From Leifsonia sp052114085 (GTDB lineage: Bacteria; Actinomycetota; Actinomycetes; Actinomycetales; Microbacteriaceae), in NCBI RefSeq assembly GCF_052114085.1, contig NZ_JBFREB010000001.1:1984001-2048000 (forward strand): DNA of 64,000 nt, in the 5' to 3' direction. Each line of letters starts with the position of its first letter. Position 1 is the first letter of the stretch. The translations under genes and the position numbers were made by a program. The notes under the pieces are model-generated. The model was not told the DNA's origin. It made no database searches and was given only the letters and a program-made list of their open reading frames with translations. Of this stretch, positions 11,529 to 20,723 are shown in pieces.

Positions 11529-11983
11529 GCGTGTTCTCCTGCCTCGGTGACGGTGTACCCGGACGAGCCGAAGCCCGCTGTGCCGCGGTGGCTGTCCGGG
11601 AGGGTGTCGACGGGGATGAACCGGGCTCGCGTGACCGGCATGACGATCAGCTGGGCGATCCGGTCGCCGACGGCGATATCGTACGGCATCGACCTGTCGG
11701 TATTGAGGAGGGTGACCTTGATCTCGCCGCGGTAGCCCGCGTCCACAGTGCCCGGCGCATTCACGATGGTGATGCCGTGGCGCATGGCCAGCCCGCTGCG
11801 CGGGACCACGAACGCGGCATACCCGTCGGGCAGGGCGATCGAGACACCGGTCGGCATTGTGAACCGCTCCCCGGGCCCGAGGACCACGGCCTCGGCGGCG
11901 CTCAGGTCGGCCCCGGCGTCGCCCGGGTGCGCGTATGCGGGAGGGGACGAGGCGATGATCGGGACATCGACGGTATCGGTCAC
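11525..11983 (-). CDS. dut: dUTP diphosphatase
   Basis: 152 residues. Hydrolyses dUTP to dUMP and PPi, keeping uracil out of DNA and feeding thymidylate synthesis. The five trimeric dUTPase motifs are visible: AGADLSA, PRSGLA, NAPGTVDAGYRGE, the RIAQLIV strand, and the C-terminal RGTAGFGSSG loop that closes over the active site. The GTG at 11983 is chosen because TACCCT lies 6 bases before it, a leaderless arrangement, and because the family begins here. First gene of the dut-DUF3710-DUF3159 operon. Confidence 0.96.
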   Translation of the reverse strand: MTDTVDVPIIASSPPAYAHPGDAGADLSAAEAVVLGPGERFTMPTGVSIALPDGYAAFVVPRSGLAMRHGITIVNAPGTVDAGYRGEIKVTLLNTDRSMPYDIAVGDRIAQLIVMPVTRARFIPVDTLPDSHRGTAGFGSSGYTVTEAGEHA

Positions 11984-11989
11984 GTGTCG

Positions 11990-11995
11990 AGGGTA
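11990..11995 (-). promoter_or_regulatory. -10 hexamer of dut, leaderless type
   Basis: TACCCT on the minus strand, 6 bases before the GTG start of dut. Confidence 0.5.
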
Positions 11996-12022
11996 GTGCA
12001 GAAGTCTGATCGAATAGGGGTC

Positions 12023-12469
12023 ATGGACCTGTACCGAGAGCGGCTGTGGGCGACGCCCTGGCTGTTCATCTCCACACTGCTCGTCATCCCCGCGATCATG
12101 CTCGTCTTCGCACCGATCAACCTCACCGTCGGGGTGCTTCTGGCGATCGTCGTGTACGTCGCGTGGGCCGTCTTCCTGGTCACGACGGCGCCCGTCATCC
12201 GCGTGACGGAGGACGAGCTGGTGGCCGGGCATGCGCGCATCCCATTGCCCCTAGTCGGCGACCCGACCGCGTACCTGGGAGAGGATGCGACGCTCGAGCG
12301 CGGCCGCCTGCTCGACGCGCGCGCGTGGCTGCTCATCCGCGGCTGGATCAAACCGGTCGTGAAGGTGCCACTGCTCGACCAGGACGACCCGGCACCCTAC
12401 TGGCTGCTCTCAACAAGAAACCCGGACCGATTGGTCCGGGTTCTCGGTGAGGCTCGACGTTCTGCGTGA
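12023..12469 (+). CDS. DUF3093 membrane protein
   Basis: 148 residues. Begins MDLYRERLW, followed by two transmembrane segments (about residues 11-30 and 34-55) and a cytosolic part with LVAGHARIPL, DARAWL and LSTRNPDRLVRVL. These are hallmarks of the actinobacterial DUF3093 family, function unknown. It diverges from dut with only 39 bases between start codons. Its last codons contain a perfect hairpin that looks like the terminator of the convergent DUF4193 gene. Confidence 0.87.
   Translation: MDLYRERLWATPWLFISTLLVIPAIMLVFAPINLTVGVLLAIVVYVAWAVFLVTTAPVIRVTEDELVAGHARIPLPLVGDPTAYLGEDATLERGRLLDARAWLLIRGWIKPVVKVPLLDQDDPAPYWLLSTRNPDRLVRVLGEARRSA
12419..12442 (-). terminator. Terminator embedded in the 3' end of the DUF3093 gene
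   Basis: Perfect 10-bp stem AACCCGGACC with GATT loop, inside the coding sequence for LSTRNPDRLVRVLG. In the leftward direction it is followed by a T-rich tract (TCTTGTTG), so it probably serves the DUF4193 gene, whose stop is 29 bases away. Confidence 0.65.
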
Positions 12470-12470
12470 C

Positions 12471-12764
12471 CTAAGCGGCGCACTCCACGCAGATCGGCCC
12501 GAGCTTGGTGTCGTGGTCGATCTGGGAGCGGTGCTTCACCAGGAAGCAGTTCACGCAGGTGAACTCATCAGCCTGGGGAGGGAGCACCACGACGTCGAGG
12601 TCGAGGTCTGAGAGGTCGGCGCCAGGGAGCTCATAACCCCCGGGATTATCCGCGTCCTCAACGTCGACGACACCCGACATCTTGTCCGGGACACGCTCCT
12701 TGAGGGCCTCGATCGACTCGGAGTCGTCCTCGGTCTTCCGCGGTGCGTCGTAATCCGTTGCCAT
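12471..12764 (-). CDS. DUF4193 protein, small zinc-ribbon-like
   Basis: 97 residues, cytosolic. MATDYDAPR start, acidic middle, and a C-terminal pair of CxxC motifs (CVNC and CVEC separated by about 20 residues) suited to bind one zinc. This is the conserved actinobacterial DUF4193 family, which usually lies near dut and sepH; its function is unknown. The ATG at 12764 begins the conserved MATDYD; an upstream in-frame ATG would add unrelated residues. Confidence 0.88.
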   Translation of the reverse strand: MATDYDAPRKTEDDSESIEALKERVPDKMSGVVDVEDADNPGGYELPGADLSDLDLDVVVLPPQADEFTCVNCFLVKHRSQIDHDTKLGPICVECAA

Positions 12765-12969
12765 GCCCATCCACTTCTCGTACGTAACGGCCGATTCTCG
12801 CAATCGGCGGCCATAGTTTGCATCAATCGCTCCCGAATAGCAAAACCACCCAGGAGCCTCTCAGCGATTGCTTGGTGTGCAACTTCCGGCACGCCCGTCG
12901 TATTCCCCGGAATGCCTTCCTGCGCGTGGCATCCTGAGGCGGTACGAACGAGCTCGGAAGGCAATCCAC

Positions 12970-14139
12970 ATGCAGGATTTGAAGGTCATCGGGGTCGAGA
13001 ACGGTGCACTCGTCGCCGTCGGCGACGACGGTGAGCGTTTCCGCATCGCCGTCGACGAAGCGTTGCAGTCGAAAGTGCGGCAGGTGCGTCAGGAGACGCC
13101 GGCCGACGCCCCCAAACTCTCACCGCGCGAAGTCCAGGCGCACATCCGTTCCGGGATGTCCGCGGAGGACGTCGCGGCGGTCACCGGCGCGCCGCTGGAG
13201 TACGTCCAGCGGTTCGAAGGGCCGATCCTCGCGGAGCGCGAGCACATCGTGGCGAGTGCGCTGAGCGTGCCCGTGCACACCACCGACGCTGTGGATCCGC
13301 TGGTCGAGGGTGAGACGTTCGGCACGGTCATCCGCGACCGGCTGGCATCCCTCGGTGTGGCGGGCGAGCGCTGGGCGAGCTGGAAGGACAGCGAGACGGG
13401 CTGGATCGTCAAGCTCGAGTTCGTCGCGGACACGATCGACCACGACGCCCGTTGGTCCTACGATGCCCGCAAGCACTCCCTCGCGCCCCTCAACTCGGAG
13501 GCGACCACGCTCTCCCAGGCCGGCGAACTCCGCGGCGGAGCGCTGATCCCGCGGCTGCGTGCGGTACTGCCGCACGAAGGAGAGCCGGACACGTCGCGCT
13601 TCGACAGCGGAGCCTTCACCTTCCCCGCGCCCTCGGTCGACCTCCTCGGACCGGAGATCACCACGCCGATCGAGCCGTTGCCGCAGGGACGCGCACCTGG
13701 CGCGAACAATTCGATCGCGGTCTCGGCCATCAAACGGGCCGACGACGGCGCGCCGCGCGACCTGCACCAGACCGCCGACCTGCTGGAGGCACTGCGCCGC
13801 CGTCGCGGCGAACGCGAGGCCGCTACATACGAGGACCGCACCACCGTTCCGGAGCGGCCCGTCCCGGCGGAGCACCCGGTGACCCCGCCCCAGGCCTCGA
13901 CGCCCGCGAACCTCACTCCGGCGCCGTCCGCGCCGTCGCCGTTCCGGGTGATCGACGAGCGTCCTCCGGTCGCGGAGCAGCCGTCGCTTCCGCTGGATGT
14001 GCCGGCCCCGCCCGCTCCCCCGGCCTCGTCGTCGAACGACTCGGGACCGCAGCCGTCGACACGACGTAAGGGCCGAGCGTCCATGCCGAGCTGGGACGAG
14101 ATCGTCTTCGGCGCGCGCACGGACGACGATCTGGCGTAG
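12970..14139 (+). CDS. sepH: Septation protein SepH
   Basis: 389 residues. In Streptomyces and mycobacteria SepH promotes FtsZ assembly at division sites. The N-terminal DUF3071 region is clear: MQDLKVIGVENG, then a helix-turn-helix (LSPREVQAHIRSGMSAEDVAAVTGAP, about residues 47-73) and WASWKDSETGWIV. A long Pro/Ala-rich linker fills about 290-370, and the conserved C-terminal block RKGRASMPSWDEIVFG closes the protein. The ATG at 12970 starts the conserved sequence. The 205 bases upstream, shared with DUF4193, show no clear element. Confidence 0.93.
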   Translation: MQDLKVIGVENGALVAVGDDGERFRIAVDEALQSKVRQVRQETPADAPKLSPREVQAHIRSGMSAEDVAAVTGAPLEYVQRFEGPILAEREHIVASALSVPVHTTDAVDPLVEGETFGTVIRDRLASLGVAGERWASWKDSETGWIVKLEFVADTIDHDARWSYDARKHSLAPLNSEATTLSQAGELRGGALIPRLRAVLPHEGEPDTSRFDSGAFTFPAPSVDLLGPEITTPIEPLPQGRAPGANNSIAVSAIKRADDGAPRDLHQTADLLEALRRRRGEREAATYEDRTTVPERPVPAEHPVTPPQASTPANLTPAPSAPSPFRVIDERPPVAEQPSLPLDVPAPPAPPASSSNDSGPQPSTRRKGRASMPSWDEIVFGARTDDDLA

Positions 14140-14163
14140 CCGGCGTCCCGCACGTGGCGGGGT

Positions 14164-15312
14164 TCAGCCGGCCGCGCCGAATCGGAGAAGGGGTACCCGC
14201 GTCTCCTCGGGCGTGAGCGAACCGTGCTGGCCGATCATGTTGCGGCCGGTGCCCTGCGGGTCGCGACCGTCGTAGTACGCGATGCGCTTGCGGGCGGCGA
14301 CGAGCACGTCCCCGATCCGTGGCGCGACCGCAGCGTCGACCGAGGGTCCGAACCAGCCGGCGTCGATCGCCTCGCCCTGTGTGGCCACCCAAGAGCGGTC
14401 GCCCTCGGCGGTGCGCCAACGCTCGGCGACACCGGTCGCGGCCGCTGCGCTTCCGGCCGCTTCGGGGTCGAGATAGAGATGCAGCACCCGCGGCTCCCCC
14501 GCGACCGCGGCCACACCGTCGAGCAGTTCGGGAGCGGTGTCGTACAGGATGTGGCCGCTCTCGGGCACATCCACCACGCCATGATCGGCGGTGAGCAGGG
14601 CACCGCGTCCCGGTCCCAACCGACGGGCGAAGGATGCGACCAGGGCATCCACCGTCTCGAGCGCGGCTGTCCAGTCCGCGGACTCCCACCCGCGCGCATG
14701 CGCGAGCTGATCGAGCTCGGCGACGTACAGGTAGGTGAGTCCGGGCCCGGCACCGGCCACGATCTCCGCGGCTGCGTCGAATCGCTCGCTCAGCGACTGC
14801 ACGCCTATGAATTCCGCGCCGCGAAGCACCGCCGCGGTGAAGCCGGAGCCCTCGAACTTCGGCAGGCCGATGGCACGGGCACGGACGCCCTGCTCGGCCG
14901 CGGTCTCGAATACGGTGCGGGATCGCTGCCAGGTGGCGGGATCCATCCGCGCGTCCCAGCCGGAGAGCTGGTTGGTGAGGCGACCGGCATCGTCGCGCAC
15001 CCGATAGCCGACGAGTCCGTGCTCGCCGGGCGTCGTCCCGGTGGTGAGGGTGGCCAGCGCGGCTGCCGTCGTCGTCGGGAAGCCCGCGTCGATCGTCGTC
15101 GCCTTGCCGAGCAGCGGCGCGAGCGTCCGCGCATGTCCGGAACGCGCCCGCAATGCCGCAGCGCCCAGGCCGTCCACCACGATGACGACCACGTGCTCCA
15201 GCTTCGGCAGCCCGAGCTCGTTCGGCGCACCGGTCAGGGCGGCCAGCGAACTCGGCAGAACCGTGGCGAGGCTCGCTCGGGTGGTGAACGCGGCCGGTAG
15301 CATGGGTGGCAT
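14164..15312 (-). CDS. Alkaline phosphatase family protein (nucleotide pyrophosphatase/phosphodiesterase type)
   Basis: 382 residues. Metal-dependent phosphoesterase fold: the first metal-binding Asp is in VVIVVDGLGAAAL, the nucleophile region is FPTTTAAALATLTTG (Thr as likely nucleophile), and later metal ligands are in LYVAELDQLAHARG, LTADHGVVDVP and MIGQHGSLTPEE. No signal peptide is evident, so it is probably cytosolic; the substrate is unknown. The start at 15312 (MPPML) has CAGACT 7 bases upstream, fitting a leaderless start. Divergent from parC. Confidence 0.88.
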   Translation of the reverse strand: MPPMLPAAFTTRASLATVLPSSLAALTGAPNELGLPKLEHVVVIVVDGLGAAALRARSGHARTLAPLLGKATTIDAGFPTTTAAALATLTTGTTPGEHGLVGYRVRDDAGRLTNQLSGWDARMDPATWQRSRTVFETAAEQGVRARAIGLPKFEGSGFTAAVLRGAEFIGVQSLSERFDAAAEIVAGAGPGLTYLYVAELDQLAHARGWESADWTAALETVDALVASFARRLGPGRGALLTADHGVVDVPESGHILYDTAPELLDGVAAVAGEPRVLHLYLDPEAAGSAAAATGVAERWRTAEGDRSWVATQGEAIDAGWFGPSVDAAVAPRIGDVLVAARKRIAYYDGRDPQGTGRNMIGQHGSLTPEETRVPLLRFGAAG

Positions 15313-15319
15313 CCGGCCC

Positions 15320-15325
15320 AGTCTG
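15320..15325 (-). promoter_or_regulatory. -10 hexamer of the phosphodiesterase gene, leaderless type
   Basis: CAGACT on the minus strand, 7 bases before the ATG at 15312; one mismatch to TANNNT. Confidence 0.4.
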
Positions 15326-15398
15326 GCACAGCACTCACGCGGCCGGCCGAGCCGCCCCACGCTCGCCCGATCCTCCGCTCGACCCGAGCCCCACTGCA

Positions 15399-15404
15399 CA
15401 GAAT
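15399..15404 (+). promoter_or_regulatory. -10 hexamer of parC, leaderless type
   Basis: CAGAAT, 6 bases before the parC ATG. Weaker than the others in this window. Confidence 0.35.
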
Positions 15405-15410
15405 GCACCA

Positions 15411-17894
15411 ATGACACCAGCAGACGACCAGCCCGCCGGAACGACGGAACGCATCGAAGACGTCGACGTCACCACCGAGATGCAGGGCTCGTTCCTCGAA
15501 TACGCCTACTCGGTGATCTACTCGCGCGCCCTCCCGGACGCCCGCGACGGCCTGAAGCCGGTGCAGCGCCGCATCCTGTACATGATGACCGAGATGGGCC
15601 TGCGCCCCGACCGCGGCCACGTCAAGTCGGCGCGCGTCACGGGCGAGGTGATGGGAAAGCTGCACCCGCACGGCGACAGCGCCATCTACGACGCGCTGGT
15701 CCGAATGGCGCAGGACTTCACGCTCCGCGTGCCGCTGGTCGACGGGCACGGCAACTTCGGCTCCCTCGACGACGGCCCCGCCGCCGCCCGCTACACGGAG
15801 GCTCGCCTCGCCGCCGCGGCCCTGGCGATAACGGAGGATCTCGACGAGGACGTCGTCGACTTCGTCCCCAACTACGACAACCAGCTCATGCAGCCGGATG
15901 TGCTGCCCGCAGCCTTCCCCAACCTCCTGGTGAACGGCGCGAGCGGCATCGCGGTCGGCATGGCGACCAACATGGCGCCGCACAACCTCATCGAGGTCGT
16001 CGGCGCCGCCCGCCACCTGCTCGAGAACCCGGAGGCGACCCTCGACGACCTGATGGCGTACGTGCCCGGTCCCGACCTCCCCAGCGGCGGTACCATCGCC
16101 GGGCTGGCCGGCGTGCGCGATGCGTACGCGACCGGCCGCGGCAGCTTCCGGATGCGCGCCAAGGTCGCGGTGGAGTCGGTGACGGCCCGTAAGAGCGGGC
16201 TCGTCGTCACTGAGCTCCCGTACGGCGTCGGCCCCGAGAAGGTGATCGAGAAGATCAAGGACGGCGTCAACGCCAAGAAGCTGAACGGAATCTCCGACGT
16301 CACCGACCTCTCCGACCGCCAGCACGGCCTGCGTCTCGTCATCGGGATCAAGACCGGATTCAGCCCGGACGCGGTGCTCGAGCTGCTCTACCGGCACACC
16401 CCGCTGGAGGAGGGCTTCGCGATCAACAACGTCGCCCTCGTCGCCGGCGGCCCGCAGACGCTCGGCCTGCGCGACCTGCTGCAGGTCTACCTCGACCACC
16501 GCATCAGCGTGGTCACCCGACGGTCGCAGTTCCGCCTGGCGCGACGCAAGGAACGACTGCACCTCGTCGAAGGCCTGCTCGTCGCCATCCTGGACATCGA
16601 CGAGGTCATCCAGGTCATCCGCACCTCCGACGACACGGAGCAGGCGCGCGGCCGGCTGATGCAGGTCTTCGACCTGAGCACGCTGCAGGCCGACTACATC
16701 CTGGAGCTGCGGCTGCGGCGACTGACCAAGTTCAGCCGCATCGAGCTCGAGACCGAGCGCGACCAGCTGCGGGCGGAGATCGAGGAGCTGGAGGCGCTGC
16801 TGGCGTCGCGCCAGCGCATCCACGACACGGTGTCGGACGAATTGGAGCGGGTAGCCACCACCTTCGGGACCCCGCGCCGCACCCTCCTCACCGAGGCGAA
16901 GCCGTCCATCGCCGGAACGTCGCGCAGCAAGGCCGCGGGCGTGCAGCTCGAGGTCGCCGACGTGCCGACGCGCGTCTACCTCTCGACGACGGGGCGGATC
17001 CTGCGTGTGGACGCGGTCCCCGGCGCCGACGGCTCCGAGGGCGGACTCGATCGCATCCAGCCGCCGGTCCGGCGCAGCAAGCATGACGCGATCCTGTCCC
17101 AGCTGGACACGACCAGTCGCAGCGAGATCGGTGCAGTGACGAACCGGGGGCGGCTGATCCGCTTCTCCCCCGTCGACCTCCCCGGTGTGCCGGCCAACTC
17201 CATCCAACTCGGCGCGGGCGTCCGGGTCGGCGACTACCTGGCTCTCGCCGACAAGAAGGAACGCATCCTGGCCTTGGCCTCCCTCGACTCCGATCGCACG
17301 ATCGCGCTCGGGACGAAGCAGGGCGTCGTGAAGCGCGTGACCGCGGGCGACTGGGCCAACAAGCCCGAGTTCGAGGTCATCTCGCTCAAGCCGGGCGACG
17401 AGGTCGTCGGGGCTACGACGGTGACGGATGAGGACGAACTGGTCTTCATCGCCAGCGACGCACAGCTGCTGCGGTTCGCGGCCTCCAGCGTTCGCCCGCA
17501 GGGGCGCGCGGCGGGCGGCATGGCAGGAATCAACCTCGGCGCGGACGCGCGCGTGGTCTATTTCGGGAGCATCGCCGCCGCCGACGCGGAGGAGGCTGTC
17601 GTCGCCACCATCGCCGCCAGCGACGCCACGCTGCCGGGCGCAGACCCGGGCACGGCCAAGGTGAGCGACTACGCCGAATACCCGGCCAAGGGCCGGGCGA
17701 CCGGAGGCGTGCGGGCCCAGCGGTTTCTCAAGGGCGAGAGCGAACTCGTGCTCGCGTGGGCGGGCCGAGGTCCGGCGCTGGCCGTCGCGCCCGACGGCGC
17801 CGCCCGGACGTTGCCCGAAGGCGGCTCCCGCCGCGACGGCTCCGGCACACCCCTCGACACGGTCGTCGGCTCGATCGGCCGCCGCGTCGGCTGA
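15411..17894 (+). CDS. parC: DNA topoisomerase IV subunit A
   Basis: 827 residues. DNA breakage-reunion subunit of topoisomerase IV, which decatenates daughter chromosomes. Landmarks: RALPDARDGLKPVQRRIL, HPHGDSAIYDALVRMAQDF, and the catalytic tyrosine in AARYTEARL (Tyr128). A coiled-coil arm lies around 440-490, and a C-terminal beta-propeller follows (about 520-827). I call ParC rather than GyrA because parE is the facing neighbour and no gyrA-box is evident. The ATG at 15411 fits the family length. It converges on parE across a repeat cluster. Confidence 0.93.
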   Translation: MTPADDQPAGTTERIEDVDVTTEMQGSFLEYAYSVIYSRALPDARDGLKPVQRRILYMMTEMGLRPDRGHVKSARVTGEVMGKLHPHGDSAIYDALVRMAQDFTLRVPLVDGHGNFGSLDDGPAAARYTEARLAAAALAITEDLDEDVVDFVPNYDNQLMQPDVLPAAFPNLLVNGASGIAVGMATNMAPHNLIEVVGAARHLLENPEATLDDLMAYVPGPDLPSGGTIAGLAGVRDAYATGRGSFRMRAKVAVESVTARKSGLVVTELPYGVGPEKVIEKIKDGVNAKKLNGISDVTDLSDRQHGLRLVIGIKTGFSPDAVLELLYRHTPLEEGFAINNVALVAGGPQTLGLRDLLQVYLDHRISVVTRRSQFRLARRKERLHLVEGLLVAILDIDEVIQVIRTSDDTEQARGRLMQVFDLSTLQADYILELRLRRLTKFSRIELETERDQLRAEIEELEALLASRQRIHDTVSDELERVATTFGTPRRTLLTEAKPSIAGTSRSKAAGVQLEVADVPTRVYLSTTGRILRVDAVPGADGSEGGLDRIQPPVRRSKHDAILSQLDTTSRSEIGAVTNRGRLIRFSPVDLPGVPANSIQLGAGVRVGDYLALADKKERILALASLDSDRTIALGTKQGVVKRVTAGDWANKPEFEVISLKPGDEVVGATTVTDEDELVFIASDAQLLRFAASSVRPQGRAAGGMAGINLGADARVVYFGSIAAADAEEAVVATIAASDATLPGADPGTAKVSDYAEYPAKGRATGGVRAQRFLKGESELVLAWAGRGPALAVAPDGAARTLPEGGSRRDGSGTPLDTVVGSIGRRVG

Positions 17895-17906
17895 CCCGCT
17901 GCATCT

Positions 17907-18094
17907 GAAACGGAGGACGTTCGCGCGACGCGGGCTACGGCTTCCTCCGTTTCCCGCGGATCCGGGACGGTTCCATCCACTTCTCCTCCGTTTCCCGTGC
18001 TGCGGGAAACGGAGGATCTTCCGGCCGACACGCCGCCTGCCCTCGTGAAACGGAGGCACCCGTGGACCGGCTCAGGACGAGCTCCTCCGTTTTC
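17907..18094. repeat. Cluster of six GAAACGGAGG inverted/direct repeats between parC and parE
   Basis: Forward copies start at 17907, 18006 and 18047; inverted copies (TCCTCCGTTTC) are at 17943-17953, 17984-17994 and 18083-18094, the last with one extra T. The fuller consensus is GGAAACGGAGGAG. Opposed copies can form several alternative hairpins and may end transcription of both convergent genes. Related copies occur at 33260-33348. Confidence 0.75.
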
Positions 18095-18129
18095 AGGAGG
18101 GACGCGGACAGCAGCCCGCGAAGCTCAGG

Positions 18130-20229
18130 TCAGGCGTCGATGCGGGCCCGGCTCAGGTCGTCGGCGCCGGCGATGATGAACTCCTTGCGCGGCGCGACGT
18201 CGTTGCCCATGAGCAGCTCGAAGACGCGGTTGGCAGCCTCGGCGTCGGGGACGCGCACCCGGCGCAGCGTGCGGTGGGCACGATCCATCGTGGTGGTCGC
18301 CAGCTGGTCCGCATCCATCTCACCGAGACCCTTGTAGCGCTGGATCGGCTCCTGGTACCGCTTGCCGCGCTTCTTCAGGTCGGCGAGCACGGCCTGCAGC
18401 TCGGCCTCCGAGTAGGTGTAGATGGTCTCGTTCGGCTTGGACCCCGGGTTGACCGCGACGACGCGATGCAGCGGTGGCACCGCGGCGAACACGCGACCCT
18501 CCTCGATCATCGGCCGCATGTACCGGAAGAAGAGGGTGAGGAGCAGCGTCCGGATGTGCGCGCCGTCGACATCCGCGTCGGACATGATGATGACCTTGCC
18601 GTAGCGGGCCGTCGACAGGTCGAAGCTGCGGCCGGAGCCCGCGCCGATGACCTGGATGATGGCCGCGCACTCGGCGTTGGACAGCATGTCCGAGACGGAT
18701 GCCTTCTGAACGTTCAGGATCTTGCCACGGATGGGCAGCAGCGCCTGATACTCGCTGTCGCGGGCGCGCCGGGCGGTGCCGAGCGCCGAGTCGCCCTCGA
18801 CGATGAACAGTTCGCTGTTGGCGACGTCGTTGGATCGGCAGTCGACCAGCTTTGCGGGGAGGGATGAGGTCTCCAGCGCGTTCTTGCGGCGCTGCGTCTC
18901 CTTGTGGGCGCGCGCGGAGATCCGCGACTTCATCTCGGCGACGACCTTGTCGAGCACGAGGGCCGACTGCGTCTTGTCGTCGCGCTTGGACGAACCGAAG
19001 CGCTCCGCCATCGCTTTCTGCACCACATTGGCGACGATCGCCCGCACGGCCGGCGTTCCGAGGATCTCCTTCGTCTGGCCCTCGAATTGCGGCTCGGGGA
19101 GGCGCACGGTGAGAACGGCGGTGAGGCCCGCCATGACGTCGTCCTTCTCGAGCTTGTCGTTCCCCGCCTTGAGGCGGCGTGCGTTCTGCTCGACCTGCTG
19201 CCGCAGGAACTTGAGCATCCCCTGGTCGAACCCGGCCTGGTGGCTGCCGCCCTTCGGCGTTGCGATGATGTTGACGAAGCTGCGCATCACGGTGTCGTAG
19301 CCCGTGCCCCAGCGCAGCGCGATGTCGACCTCGCAGTCGCGCTTCAGTTCGGTCGGTACCATCGCGCCCGAATCGGAGAGCACCGGCACGGTCTCGGTGA
19401 AGTGTCCGGCACCGGTGAGACGCCAGGTCTCGGTGATCGGGCTGTCGGGTGCGAGGAAGTCGACGAATTCCGAGATCCCGCCCTCGTAGCGGAAGGTCGT
19501 GAGCCCGCTCGGCTCGGCGCCGTCCGCTGCCGGGCGCTTGTCGTCGATCGAGATCGAGATCCCGGGCACCAGAAAAGCGGTCTGGCGGGCGCGGCCGACG
19601 AGGTCGGACGTGGAGAACTCCGCACCCTTGGTGAAGATCTGCCGGTCGGCCCAGTAGCGGATGCGCGTGCCGGTGACACCCTTGCGCACCTTGCCGACGA
19701 CTCTCAGCTCACTGCCGCTGACGAAGGGCGTGAAGGTGCTGTCCGGGCTCGGTACTCCGGCCTTGTCGTCGAAGATCCCGGGCTCACCGCGGTGGAAGGA
19801 CATCGCCCACGTCTTGCCGTCGCGATCGACCTCGACGTCGAGTCGCTCGGAGAGCGCATTGACCACCGACGCGCCGACGCCGTGCAGGCCGCCGGATGCG
19901 GCGTACGATCCGCTGCCGAACTTGCCGCCGGCGTGGAGCTTGGTGAACACGACCTCGACACCCGACAGGCCGGTCTTCGGCTCGATGTCGACCGGGATCC
20001 CGCGTGCGCTGTCGCGCACCTCGACACTGTCGTCGGCGTGCAGGATGACGTCGATCGCATCGCCGTGCCCGGCGAGGGCCTCATCCACCGAGTTGTCGAT
20101 GATCTCCCAGAGGCAGTGCATGAGCCCGCGGGAGTCCGTGGAGCCGATGTACATGCCCGGTCGCTTGCGGACGGCCTCGAGCCCCTCGAGCACCGAGAGG
20201 TGCCTGGCCGAATAGTCCGAACTCGCCAC
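18130..20229 (-). CDS. parE: DNA topoisomerase IV subunit B
   Basis: 699 residues. ATPase subunit partnering ParC. GHKL ATPase motifs are visible: RPGMYIGS, IIDNSVDEAL, and GGLHGVGASVVNALS. The TOPRIM domain has VEGDSALG and MSDADVDGAHIRTLLL. It ends with the conserved RYKGLGEMDADQLATTTMD. Stop is 36 bases past the last intergenic repeat. The upstream 207 bases, shared divergently with a small DUF7455 gene, show nothing decisive. Confidence 0.95.
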   Translation of the reverse strand: MASSDYSARHLSVLEGLEAVRKRPGMYIGSTDSRGLMHCLWEIIDNSVDEALAGHGDAIDVILHADDSVEVRDSARGIPVDIEPKTGLSGVEVVFTKLHAGGKFGSGSYAASGGLHGVGASVVNALSERLDVEVDRDGKTWAMSFHRGEPGIFDDKAGVPSPDSTFTPFVSGSELRVVGKVRKGVTGTRIRYWADRQIFTKGAEFSTSDLVGRARQTAFLVPGISISIDDKRPAADGAEPSGLTTFRYEGGISEFVDFLAPDSPITETWRLTGAGHFTETVPVLSDSGAMVPTELKRDCEVDIALRWGTGYDTVMRSFVNIIATPKGGSHQAGFDQGMLKFLRQQVEQNARRLKAGNDKLEKDDVMAGLTAVLTVRLPEPQFEGQTKEILGTPAVRAIVANVVQKAMAERFGSSKRDDKTQSALVLDKVVAEMKSRISARAHKETQRRKNALETSSLPAKLVDCRSNDVANSELFIVEGDSALGTARRARDSEYQALLPIRGKILNVQKASVSDMLSNAECAAIIQVIGAGSGRSFDLSTARYGKVIIMSDADVDGAHIRTLLLTLFFRYMRPMIEEGRVFAAVPPLHRVVAVNPGSKPNETIYTYSEAELQAVLADLKKRGKRYQEPIQRYKGLGEMDADQLATTTMDRAHRTLRRVRVPDAEAANRVFELLMGNDVAPRKEFIIAGADDLSRARIDA

Positions 20230-20436
20230 GGGCGCTCCTTGCAGGATCGATGGCGCCCAGCAGGCGCATGCTCACTCTCAAGCGTAAGCGCCGGATGCCG
20301 GACCCTACGCCACCGACACCCTGGCTCCCGGAGGCTACGCGTTGAGCGAAATAGCAGCCAACACGCGCCTCGTTGCCGAGTATCCGTGGTTCTATAGACG
20401 TACCGAGTTCACCGGTTGCGACGGAAGGAGCATCAC

Positions 20437-20673
20437 ATGTCGACACTTACCTCGGAGAACGGGGCCGTTGACGAGCTCGCATCAGGGCCGCAACTGACTG
20501 CTGCGGACCGTTGCGACAGCTGCGGGGCACAGGCTTACATCAGGGTCGTCGTGAATAACGGCGAGCTGCTGTTCTGCGCCCACCACGGCAAGAAGCACCA
20601 GGAGAAGCTCTCGCAGATCGCCCACAGCTGGCACGACGAGACCGCTCGCCTGTTCGAAGACCAGCGCGCCTGA
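20437..20673 (+). CDS. Small zinc-ribbon-like protein (DUF7455)
   Basis: 78 residues, cytosolic. Central RCDSCGAQAYIRV with CxxC, then LLFCAHHGKKH, giving a Cys2-Cys-His set suitable for one metal ion. This is the actinobacterial DUF7455 family, widely conserved and unassigned in function. The ATG at 20437 has GAAGGAG at good spacing. Divergent from parE. Confidence 0.85.
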   Translation: MSTLTSENGAVDELASGPQLTAADRCDSCGAQAYIRVVVNNGELLFCAHHGKKHQEKLSQIAHSWHDETARLFEDQRA

Positions 20674-20723
20674 CCCGGGCCGCGTCGCGAAGCGCGAGCT
20701 GACCGAGACGAGCTGATCTGAGC

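Noticed and set aside
18062..18337. Small rightward gene starting from the last GGAGG-containing repeat
   Set aside because: The GTG after the repeat opens 92 codons, mostly antisense to parE, with Ser/Arg-rich translation and no similarity; the repeat occurs in both orientations, which argues against a ribosome-binding role.
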